This document shows, one piece after another, positions 32,334 through 37,973 of a stretch of 37,973 bases of DNA. Source of the DNA: an uncultured Campylobacter sp. Its GTDB lineage: Bacteria; Campylobacterota; Campylobacteria; Campylobacterales; Campylobacteraceae. Position 1 is the first letter of the stretch; every line of letters begins with the position of its first letter. The stretch covers positions 1 through 37,973 of the forward strand of contig NZ_CALHHX010000004.1 of the NCBI RefSeq assembly GCF_938030685.1, read 5' to 3'. Below the pieces are notes generated by a model, which did not search any database, was not told the DNA's origin, and saw only the letters and a list, made by a program, of their open reading frames with translations. The translations under genes were made by a program, and so were the position numbers.

Positions 32334-32651
32334 TTGAAAAAAATAGTATTAAGCGTCTTGCTATTCGCAAATTTGATGTTCGGCGCAATATGGAGCAGTA
32401 GCGCGCAAGACGGCATAACTCAAGCTTTTGCCGAATACGATGCGAAGATTAGGGCATTGAATAATCAAATTATCCAAAATTATAACCGCATTTTAGCTCA
32501 AGCGGAAGAGATTGCGAAGAACTGCGAGACGAAACGAAGATTACTGGAGAATCAAAGCGAGTTGCTCAAAAATGGAACTCTAGAGCAAAAAAATATTAAT
32601 TTTAACTTTAAAAAGCTAAAATTACTTCTCGATAATGAGGCGACGAGATGA
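32334..32651 (+). CDS. Exported helical protein (TTG start)
   Basis: This 105-aa protein starts at TTG 32334, 6 bp after AAAGGAG; no better in-frame ATG exists before the signal peptide (KKIVLSVLLFANLMFGA). The body is one long helix/coiled coil (AFAEYDAKIRALNNQI, QAEEIAKNCETKRRLLENQS). The topology is like the 21061 and 32648 genes, so these may be related small periplasmic T4SS proteins. It overlaps the next gene by 4 bp. Confidence 0.6.
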   Translation: MKKIVLSVLLFANLMFGAIWSSSAQDGITQAFAEYDAKIRALNNQIIQNYNRILAQAEEIAKNCETKRRLLENQSELLKNGTLEQKNINFNFKKLKLLLDNEATR

Positions 32652-32938
32652 AAAAGATAGTTTTGTGTTTATGTCTTTTTTCGGCTGCTGCCGTAGCGTG
32701 TGTGTGCACTATCGATATTGTTAACGGTTTTGTGGGCTCAAGGAGTCAAATTTCGGCTACTATAGATAGTGCTACAGCAGAGATTGAGGGAAATTTAATA
32801 CCTGCTGTAGAAAAGAATATTGCGGATATTAAAAAGCAAAACGAAGAGCTTGCAAAGCTTCTTAAGGCTTATATGCTAGAGGCAGAGCAAAAACGCAATA
32901 TCATATTTTATTTGGAAGAGATCAATAATATACAATGA
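32648..32938 (+). CDS. Exported helical protein
   Basis: This 96-aa protein has a signal peptide (MKKIVLCLCLFSAAAVACVC) with several cysteines near the cleavage site. The body is helical (ISATIDSATAEIEGNLIP, KNIADIKKQNEELAKLLKAYMLEAE). Possible lipoprotein, as Cys follows AVA, though the lipobox is imperfect. It overlaps its neighbours by 4 bp; same architecture as the preceding gene. Confidence 0.55.
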   Translation: MKKIVLCLCLFSAAAVACVCTIDIVNGFVGSRSQISATIDSATAEIEGNLIPAVEKNIADIKKQNEELAKLLKAYMLEAEQKRNIIFYLEEINNIQ

Positions 32939-33213
32939 AAAAACAAAATATGATGAAGAGACAAGACTTCATACGGGCGCTTGACGAGTTGGGAGTTGAC
33001 TTGTCTGAATTTTGTGATTTGGCCAATATCAAACGACGAACTTTTTTTGCATATAGCTCTAAAGCAGAAATGCCGATTTTATATGTTAACATTATAAAAT
33101 TGCTTCGACAGATTCACGAAAAAGAACAAAAGATTGAAAACCTATCCAAAGAATTAGAGATTTTGAAAAAAGCTATAGAAATTTCAAAAGATATAACGAA
33201 TAAAATTATATAA
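32935..33213 (+). CDS. HTH-like regulator with C-terminal coiled coil
   Basis: This 92-aa protein has an N-terminal helix-turn-helix-like region (FIRALDELGVDLSEFCDLANIKRRTFFAYS) and a coiled coil (about 55-85, EKEQKIENLSKELEILKKAIEI), the plan of small dimeric repressors. It lies just before a palindromic operator and promoter (33236-33267). It is a good candidate to bind the GTTATG-N8-CATAAC palindromes there and at 3719, but this is inferred from position and fold only. Confidence 0.6.
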   Translation: MKKQNMMKRQDFIRALDELGVDLSEFCDLANIKRRTFFAYSSKAEMPILYVNIIKLLRQIHEKEQKIENLSKELEILKKAIEISKDITNKII

Positions 33214-33235
33214 AAATATATAATTTTATTTAAAA

Positions 33236-33267
33236 GTTATGTATTTTCTCATAACTTTTGGTATAAT
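33236..33267 (+). promoter_or_regulatory. Operator and extended -10 promoter of the ArdC-like gene
   Basis: GTTATGTATTTTCTCATAAC (33236-33255) is a 6-8-6 palindrome that matches 3719-3738 at 17 of 20 positions. An extended -10, TGGTATAAT (33259-33267), follows after 3 bp, the same geometry as before the VapD operon. One repressor probably controls both. The transcript would start near 33274, and AAGGAG precedes the ATG at 33300. Confidence 0.7.
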
Positions 33268-33299
33268 TGCCACTAAAATATTTTTCAAGGAGTGGCAAA

Positions 33300-35078
33300 A
33301 TGCAAAATTTCTCACAATGGCTCGACGACTTCACTATAGAGCAGCAAATCAACCTAAACGATAGATTCACATTCAATCGCGAAAACGGGGCTAAAGAGGT
33401 ATACACCGTAGGTCAAATTTTTGAGTTCATCAAGACACAATCAAAAGAAGCTCAAGACAAATTCGCCGATAGCCTTCAAAAAGGCCTTAAAGCACAAAAT
33501 CTAATGGGATATTTATATTCTGCAAGTAAGTATCTTAAAATCCAACAAGAAGACAAACGCCAGCAAAAAGAGCGACAACCGGAAGCTGCTAAAGAGAATA
33601 AGCAGGCAGACAATAAACCGGCCAAAGAGCAAGTAGAGATTAAAGATAGCGCTGCTGCCAAATTTGAGGATTTGGAAAAAAAGCTTAAAGATCCGAAAAC
33701 ACAAGATAAAGCTCTTGAAGATTATGACGAGTTTATCCGGCATTTTGGTTCGCTACATCAATACTCGGCCAGTAACCTAATGCTTATAGCATCGCAACTA
33801 AAAGATCGTGGCTTAGAATTTTCAGAAGTCATAAAATCTGAGAAAGATTGGAACGAAATGTCAGTATCCGTCAAAGACGATCCGCTTTACGTATTAGTGC
33901 CGAAGGACGTGCCGTTATACGAACTAGAAATGATCAAAAGAGAAGACGGTAGCACAAAGCGTGTTTATAAGTTAGATGACAATGGTAAGAGAATACCCGC
34001 AAGAGATGAGAATGGAAAATTTAAAACTGCTAAGCGTTTTGAGCTTAGCGGTAAAGTATATAGTGTAGATCAAACGGACGCTTACGAAAAAGGCATAATG
34101 AAAAAAGGGAAAGACACTCGTATGCCCGGCTTAAATATTGATCGAATAATGCTTGAAAAAGTAAAGGATACGCTTTCGGCAGCTTTAGACGTCGATATAC
34201 ACATTAGGCCGTTGCGAGATTCCGGCAGCTCTTACTCTACGTTTAAAGACGGTAGAAACCAAATACACGTCAATACCAATATACCTATAGACGCGCAACT
34301 TAAGGCCATGCTGTATGAAGCCGGGGATAGAATTTTAAATAAACAAGATTTTTTTGCTAAAAAAGAACCTGATAAGCTAAGACGCCTATGCGAGGCCGAG
34401 AGCTTTGCTTTTGTAATATCCAATCAGCTAGGGATTCCGACCGAGCCTACAAAACACGCAGGTATATATCTAAGAAATGGAGATACGGAATGCAAAGAAG
34501 TATATCTCAAAGATATATTTAGTGACGTCGCAAAAGCGGTCAAGACGTTTAATGACAAAGTGGACGTGAACAAACTATCGAACGAAATCGTCGATAAACA
34601 AAACGAGACGTTAAAGAGTAAATTTGAAGCATGCAAAATAGAAAGATCTGGATCCGATAAAGAAAGCGCCGCAGTAGCTACGCTTGCTATGTTTTATAGT
34701 GTCAAAGACAATCTAAACGGAGTATATTTCGATGAGCTTGCGAATCTGACGAATAGAACGTTCGGCACTAAATTCGATTATGAATACATAATGGCGATAA
34801 GGGCTGCAACGCAAAATGGAGAAATTAAACCCGGGCAAGAGCATTATGATATGGCGGGCATTTATCAATCTTATTATAAAAGCGATATAGATGAAATAAA
34901 CGCTACTCTAAAAAAAGGCGAGATAGTGGATTATTCATCGGTAGATGATATTAAAGATATTATGCAGGAAAGCGATGAAGCGGCTCAAGACTTTCAAAAA
35001 TTCAATTTTGATAAGAAAGAAGAGCCAGATTTTAAAGAAACAAAAGAGCAAGCCAATAGACAAGCTAGAAGACAATAA
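33300..35078 (+). CDS. ArdC/LtrC-like antirestriction protein, HExxH lost, with diverged tail motif
   Basis: I chose ATG 33300 (AAGGAG 7 bp upstream). The 592-aa product has a disordered Lys/Gln-rich part (about 85-125), then an ArdC-type N-domain (LHQYSASNLMLIASQLKDRG, then DPLYVLVPKDVPLYE) and a metallopeptidase-like domain (QIHVNTNIPIDAQLKAML, CEAESFAFVISNQLGI). At the zinc site the usual HExxH reads YEAGD (residues 339-343), so both His are gone and it is probably not an active protease. ArdC-type proteins protect incoming single-stranded DNA from restriction and are reported to move with it. Near the C terminus VDYSSVDDIKDIM resembles the EDYSAVEEIK tail. Confidence 0.7.
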   Translation: MQNFSQWLDDFTIEQQINLNDRFTFNRENGAKEVYTVGQIFEFIKTQSKEAQDKFADSLQKGLKAQNLMGYLYSASKYLKIQQEDKRQQKERQPEAAKENKQADNKPAKEQVEIKDSAAAKFEDLEKKLKDPKTQDKALEDYDEFIRHFGSLHQYSASNLMLIASQLKDRGLEFSEVIKSEKDWNEMSVSVKDDPLYVLVPKDVPLYELEMIKREDGSTKRVYKLDDNGKRIPARDENGKFKTAKRFELSGKVYSVDQTDAYEKGIMKKGKDTRMPGLNIDRIMLEKVKDTLSAALDVDIHIRPLRDSGSSYSTFKDGRNQIHVNTNIPIDAQLKAMLYEAGDRILNKQDFFAKKEPDKLRRLCEAESFAFVISNQLGIPTEPTKHAGIYLRNGDTECKEVYLKDIFSDVAKAVKTFNDKVDVNKLSNEIVDKQNETLKSKFEACKIERSGSDKESAAVATLAMFYSVKDNLNGVYFDELANLTNRTFGTKFDYEYIMAIRAATQNGEIKPGQEHYDMAGIYQSYYKSDIDEINATLKKGEIVDYSSVDDIKDIMQESDEAAQDFQKFNFDKKEEPDFKETKEQANRQARRQ

Positions 35079-35089
35079 AAGGATATATT

Positions 35090-35581
35090 ATGGATGAGAA
35101 ATATTATAACGATATAAAGAATTTTATAGATGAGCATTTTGATGTGGTGCCGACGTGGCTAATGAAAAAGGCTTATTACAACGAAGAAAATATGAACGAT
35201 CTATATGAAATGACGGTAAGCGATGACGAACCCGACAGTATGTTGCCGGATCGGGAAGTGATGTATGTATCGGAAGATACTGAAATGGATAAATTTATAA
35301 CTGAAAATGTAGAGAAAGTCAGCAAAATGGGTTTTCGAATTTTTCAGATCGATGTTGAGGATAGGATACTATTGGGTTCAGATCAATGGCAAATCAATGA
35401 CAAAGGACAAACATTTTATGAGGCTTCCGTTGCTCCACTTATGGAGGCCTTTAATAGCTACCAGAACCAAGTCGAAGACTATTCCGCCGTTGAAGAGATC
35501 AAGGCGGAAATTTCAAAGAATTCGGAAAAAAAGACCAGCGTCGATACGAATAAAAATTCAAAAAAGAATTTAGCAAAATAA
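35090..35581 (+). CDS. Unknown protein with EDYSAVEEIK tail
   Basis: This 163-aa protein starts at ATG 35090, with AAAGGA upstream. The first 125 residues are acidic and unrecognised (FIDEHFDVVPTWLMKKAYYNE, EVMYVSEDTEMDKFI, ILLGSDQWQINDKG). The last 35 residues start with VEDYSAVEEIKAEISKNSEKK and continue SVDTNKNSKKN, matching the zeta toxin tail and, over a longer stretch, the 22896 protein tail. It lies 11 bp after the ArdC-like gene and is probably in its operon. By the shared tail I infer that it too may be a transferred protein. Confidence 0.65.
   Translation: MDEKYYNDIKNFIDEHFDVVPTWLMKKAYYNEENMNDLYEMTVSDDEPDSMLPDREVMYVSEDTEMDKFITENVEKVSKMGFRIFQIDVEDRILLGSDQWQINDKGQTFYEASVAPLMEAFNSYQNQVEDYSAVEEIKAEISKNSEKKTSVDTNKNSKKNLAK
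35474..35523 (+). repeat. C-terminal tail cassette, copy C
   Basis: Third copy of the 50-bp tail sequence, one base different from 7964-8013. It is followed by the 26-bp block 35539-35564, identical to 23483-23508. Confidence 0.9.
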
Positions 35582-35933
35582 TCAGAGAAGATATGTACAA
35601 AGCCTACGAAAATTAAAACTTTACAAACCCCATCGATAAAAAAGAATGGATTTGGCAAGAAAGAAATTTTACAAATCCTACAAGGATTATATTAAAGTAT
35701 AGATTTCAATTCCTAAGAGGATAAAATGAGACAGGACTTTGAAACCTTTAAAGCAATAATTTCAAATCCCTAAGGGATAAAATGAAGCGAAACTTTGAAA
35801 AATCGTTAAAACACAAGTTTCAATTCCCGGTGGGATGGGAATAATTTCGCTTCACGAAATGCATTATATTTTCCTATTGCTTAAATTATCTTAAATTTTT
35901 GATGGACGAAAATGATCCGTCCATAAATATTCA
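35582..35933. other. Gene-free 352-bp gap between converging genes
   Basis: No plausible coding frame lies between the stop codons of the + strand 163-aa gene and the - strand 298-aa gene. The stretch holds a series of small palindromes and the degenerate CRISPR-like repeats (35669-35846), then a short hairpin ATTTCG/CGAAAT (35844-35860, 5-nt loop) that could be a weak terminator. An oriT or a noncoding RNA could also lie here; nothing proves either. Confidence 0.6.
35669..35846 (-). repeat. Degenerate CRISPR-like palindromic repeats
   Basis: Units of about 30 bp start at 35703, 35759 and 35817 (steps of 56 and 58), with a fourth partial one near 35669. Each begins (A/G)TTTCAA and has a small stem: AATCCT/AGGATT, TCCT/AGGA, ATCCC/GGGAT, TCCC/GGGA. 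The stems differ but still pair. Read on the - strand they end ATTGAAAC or ATTGAAAT, the classic 3' end of many CRISPR repeats. Against this, units 1 and 2 agree at only 23 of 30 positions, the would-be spacers (26 and 28 bp) share ACTTTGAAA at the same offset, and no cas gene is in the window. A decayed mini-array or another tandem hairpin element is possible. Confidence 0.4.
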
Positions 35934-36830
35934 TTACATTCTTATCCCGCCCGGAAATTTCGAGCAGACAAATTTGTATATATCACGTTCCTTTTCTGTC
36001 CAAGTCTCTTCCTTAAACTGGTCTATCCCCTTTCTAAAAGGAAAGCCCCAGCTTCCGAAATCGAACACATCACGCCAAATAAAGGCATAGGTTTTGCCGT
36101 CGGTTTTGTCTAGGACGTCAAATTCATAATAACCATCCCTACCGTCTTCGCCGCCGCGAGGCTCTACTTTCTTGTGAAATTTTGTGATTTCATATGATGC
36201 GCAAATTCTGTCCCATTCGGCTTTTTTTGCGATTTCTTTTTCTAGGTTGATTATTCCATATGGGAAGTGTAATGTTACGCATTCCTTATCCTCCGGGGTG
36301 CCAGAAAACCACTTGCGGCATCCAATACCATATTTTTGAGTGCAAAACTCATCTGCGTATTCCCAAAAAAGACGATATTTTTCCTTTTCTAATAAAAAGG
36401 GCGATAGTCCTTCAATCAGGCGCTTTTCTATGTTCTGCCTAATTTTGTTCCATTCGCTTTCAGTCTTTGCATTTTGCATAGCTTCACGATATGCTTGTGC
36501 GTCTTGCAACACTACTTCGGTATTGGCAGCTATTTGAGCTTTTGTCGCTCTTTTCAACTCGGTTAGGTCTCCTACAATGAGGGGCAAAATGCCGGCTTCA
36601 TCGTCAGGAAAAAAGAACGTATTTCCGTTATATCCTTGCGGGAATTCTTTTATTTCAGCTTCTATTTCTACTCCTTCAAGCGGAATGTCGTAGCCTTTTA
36701 ACACTCCAACGGTATTTGGAACCCATATATTGTATAAATCGGTTCTATATAATTCGCCATTTATTTCGATTGCGCAATTGAATCTTTTGTCAAACTCGTG
36801 AACGCCTAAAAATTTTATTCTTGTTTTCAT
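35934..36830 (-). CDS. Hypothetical protein
   Basis: This 298-aa soluble protein is encoded on the - strand, with AAGGAG before its start. It shows a beta-rich N-terminal domain (IKFLGVHEFDKRFNCAIEINGELYRTDLY, GVEIEAEIKEFPQGYNGNTFFFPDD), a helical middle (KRATKAQIAANTEVVLQDAQAYREAM), and a C-terminal part with YYEFDVLDKTDGKTYAFIWRDVFDFGSWGFPF. No catalytic motif recognised. It does not look like a telomere resolvase. It is separated from the partition genes by a palindrome and converges on the transfer region. Confidence 0.65.
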   Translation of the reverse strand: MKTRIKFLGVHEFDKRFNCAIEINGELYRTDLYNIWVPNTVGVLKGYDIPLEGVEIEAEIKEFPQGYNGNTFFFPDDEAGILPLIVGDLTELKRATKAQIAANTEVVLQDAQAYREAMQNAKTESEWNKIRQNIEKRLIEGLSPFLLEKEKYRLFWEYADEFCTQKYGIGCRKWFSGTPEDKECVTLHFPYGIINLEKEIAKKAEWDRICASYEITKFHKKVEPRGGEDGRDGYYEFDVLDKTDGKTYAFIWRDVFDFGSWGFPFRKGIDQFKEETWTEKERDIYKFVCSKFPGGIRM

Positions 36831-36884
36831 CTTTTCTCCTTGAGGGCTACTACCCTACATATATTAAGATAGCCGCAATTTAAT

Positions 36885-36902
36885 GGCATTTTATAAAATG
36901 CC
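36885..36902. terminator. Perfect 18-bp palindrome at the end of the par operon
   Basis: GGCATTTTATAAAATGCC is a perfect palindrome that includes the stop codon of the - strand RHH-like gene. It could act as a terminator (T-rich run on the + strand side) or as a binding site. On the - strand no T run follows, so termination would be weak. Confidence 0.45.
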
Positions 36903-37169
36903 CTTTTCTTTTAACAAATCTCTTATCAAAGCAGACCCCGATTTTATATCGTTGTTGATCAGATACATTTGCCATTTGTTATATTCGTTGATTTCAAGCG
37001 AGACGCTAAATGTTCTATATTCAGTCCTTTTGCGTCGCCTAATTACGGCCTGCACTGGAGCCGTATCAACGTTTTGCTCTTCCGCTTGGCTTACTGCACC
37101 CTGCTCCTTTACGTCGCTTTTAGCCATTATGGCATCTAGGGCCTTTGGATCTATGCCTTTATTTTTCAT
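36891..37169 (-). CDS. Small ParA partner (RHH-like centromere-binding protein)
   Basis: This 92-aa protein overlaps the end of parA by 11 bp. Its N-terminal half is disordered and polar; the C-terminal half has a basic RRRKRTEYRTFSVSLEINEY, then a helix pair (YNKWQMYLINNDIKSGSALIRDLLKEK), the ribbon-helix-helix plan of ParG/omega-type partners of small ParA ATPases. It probably binds a centromere near the parA promoter or the inverted terminal repeats and represses the operon. Confidence 0.7.
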   Translation of the reverse strand: MKNKGIDPKALDAIMAKSDVKEQGAVSQAEEQNVDTAPVQAVIRRRKRTEYRTFSVSLEINEYNKWQMYLINNDIKSGSALIRDLLKEKGIL

Positions 37170-37830
37170 TGTTTATCCTTTCGTTTATTATTGAATCGAT
37201 CTCTTTGAATAAATTATTAAGTTCTTTGACGGCCTTATCGTCTAGAACACCTTCATTCTCTTCGTATACGCTTCTACCTTGCCCGACTGAAAATTTGAAT
37301 CTAGTTCTGTCGCGCACAACGCTATCGAGTAAAACAAAATTATGTTTATCCTTTAATGGCTCGATGACATGCTCCATATTCCTAAGGCTTGGATGAATCC
37401 TATTCAGCACGATATGCGTCAATATTTGATGATTTACATCCCGGGAGATCTCCCCTAAAATTCTATCAAAATCAAGTAGCCGCATAACTTCAACCGGGCT
37501 ATCACTTACAGGCGTGATTACCATATTCGCAAATGCTAAAGCAATACGATTGAAGCTACTATCAAAACCGCCAGTGTCGATAATGATTTTTCTACTATCG
37601 CTATTTTGCAAAAAGGCGATAAAATCCTCAACTTTCTCAAATTTTAATATATCCAGTTTCGATAAACCGCCATCTAAATCTCTTATTTTACCGAAATTAG
37701 TTATCGAGTGTTGGCCATCGAGATCAGCAATCGTAACTGCCTCACCTTTGTTTTGACAATACACGGCGTAATTAAACGCAAGCATCGTCTTCCCCACCCC
37801 TCCTTTCGGATGTGAAAAAGTAATTATCAT
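37159..37830 (-). CDS. parA: ParA-family partition ATPase
   Basis: This 223-aa protein has the deviant Walker A of ParA, KGGVGKT (residues 9-15), Walker A' DLDGQHS (about 38-44), and Walker B IIIDTGGFD (about 78-86). Its length fits small (type Ib) ParA proteins without an N-terminal DNA-binding domain; these work with a small RHH partner, which is encoded next. It should move plasmid copies to daughter cells. A TAAGGAG ribosome-binding site is present. The gene points away from the right end of the window. Confidence 0.9.
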   Translation of the reverse strand: MIITFSHPKGGVGKTMLAFNYAVYCQNKGEAVTIADLDGQHSITNFGKIRDLDGGLSKLDILKFEKVEDFIAFLQNSDSRKIIIDTGGFDSSFNRIALAFANMVITPVSDSPVEVMRLLDFDRILGEISRDVNHQILTHIVLNRIHPSLRNMEHVIEPLKDKHNFVLLDSVVRDRTRFKFSVGQGRSVYEENEGVLDDKAVKELNNLFKEIDSIINERINNEK

Positions 37831-37918
37831 AAATTTACTCCTTACAATAAGTTACTACTTAATTTATAATTTAATGGAATTATAGTATTAATTTACTTAA
37901 ATTATACTTATATTTTAG
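37831..37918 (-). promoter_or_regulatory. parA promoter and possible centromere region
   Basis: The 88 bp before parA are very AT-rich. A -10 like TATAAT on the - strand lies at 37879-37884. The -35 is unclear. Repeated AAGTA-type words on the - strand (for example ACTACTTA on the + strand at 37854-37861, also found twice in each terminal repeat) suggest binding sites for the ParA partner. A centromere here or within the repeat is inferred, not shown. Confidence 0.4.
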
Positions 37919-37973
37919 TATCAACTAACTAACATTTATTAATTACTAAGTAGTTGTTAAGTAGTTAATAACT
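37919..37973. repeat. Right terminal inverted repeat (55 bp)
   Basis: Exact reverse complement of bases 1-55. It borders the parA upstream region. The length of exactly 55 bp equals a default k-mer size in common short-read assemblers, so the true repeat may reach beyond the window. Confidence 0.95.

Noticed and set aside
35090..35846. Type III toxin-antitoxin (ToxIN-like) with RNA repeats
   Set aside because: ToxIN repeats lie upstream of the toxin gene; here the repeats lie after the + strand gene and no toxin of that family follows.
35934..36830. Idea that the 298-aa protein is the telomere resolvase needed for a linear plasmid
   Set aside because: No tyrosine-recombinase motif (R...H-x-x-R...Y) could be seen, and it is shorter than known resolvases.

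Overview
The window reads as one complete or nearly complete conjugative plasmid of a Campylobacter-like bacterium (Campylobacterota). The evidence is AT-rich DNA, Campylobacter-type codon habits, extended -10 promoters (TGGTATAAT) with almost no -35 box, a G9 contingency-type tract, and plasmid families common in that group (RepL-like Rep, VapD, zeta toxin, small ParA). The species cannot be told from the sequence. Almost all genes lie on the + strand. Only the last 2 kb (parA, its small partner and one unknown gene) is on the - strand. The first and last 55 bases are perfect inverted repeats of each other.

Layout. 1-1300: inverted terminal repeat, a RelBE/ParE-type toxin-antitoxin operon behind a palindromic operator, a decayed HicB remnant, and an iteron origin. 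1295-3688: RepL-like initiator, then small unknown proteins including two overlapping micro-ORFs. 3667-4618: a VapD toxin cassette bounded by 40-bp imperfect direct repeats. 4617-10939: an unfamiliar set made of an ATPase with a C-terminal winged helix, coiled-coil proteins, a zeta-family toxin and a Ycf46-like AAA+ ATPase whose frame is broken at a G9 tract. 10941-33213: a long, tightly overlapped operon set for a divergent type IV secretion system (T4SS). It encodes envelope proteins, a lipoprotein, a VirB8-like protein, a lytic transglycosylase, a VirB4 ATPase, a pilin, a small relaxase-like protein, a VirD4/TraG-type coupling protein, a VirB6/TraY-like membrane protein and a second peptidoglycan hydrolase. 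33300-35581: an ArdC/LtrC-like protein and a small unknown protein. 35582-35933: no gene, but degenerate CRISPR-like palindromic repeats. 35934-37830 (-): an unknown gene, an RHH-like partner and parA.

The most interesting signal is a C-terminal tail (EDYSAVEEIKAEIS, encoded by a nearly identical 50-bp DNA cassette) at the ends of three otherwise unrelated proteins: the zeta toxin, a possible nuclease toxin encoded directly before the coupling protein, and a small unknown protein. A diverged copy (VDYSSVDDIKDIM) sits near the end of the ArdC-like protein, whose family includes proteins reported to travel with transferred DNA. I infer that this may be a T4SS translocation signal marking proteins sent into the recipient. 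Other points worth a look are the putative phase-variable AAA+ gene, a duplicated signal-peptide cassette, a shared palindromic operator in front of the VapD and ArdC-like genes, and the inverted-repeat ends. Those ends could mean a linear plasmid, a large palindrome in a circle, or an assembly break at an inverted repeat. All family calls were made by eye from motifs, with no database search.
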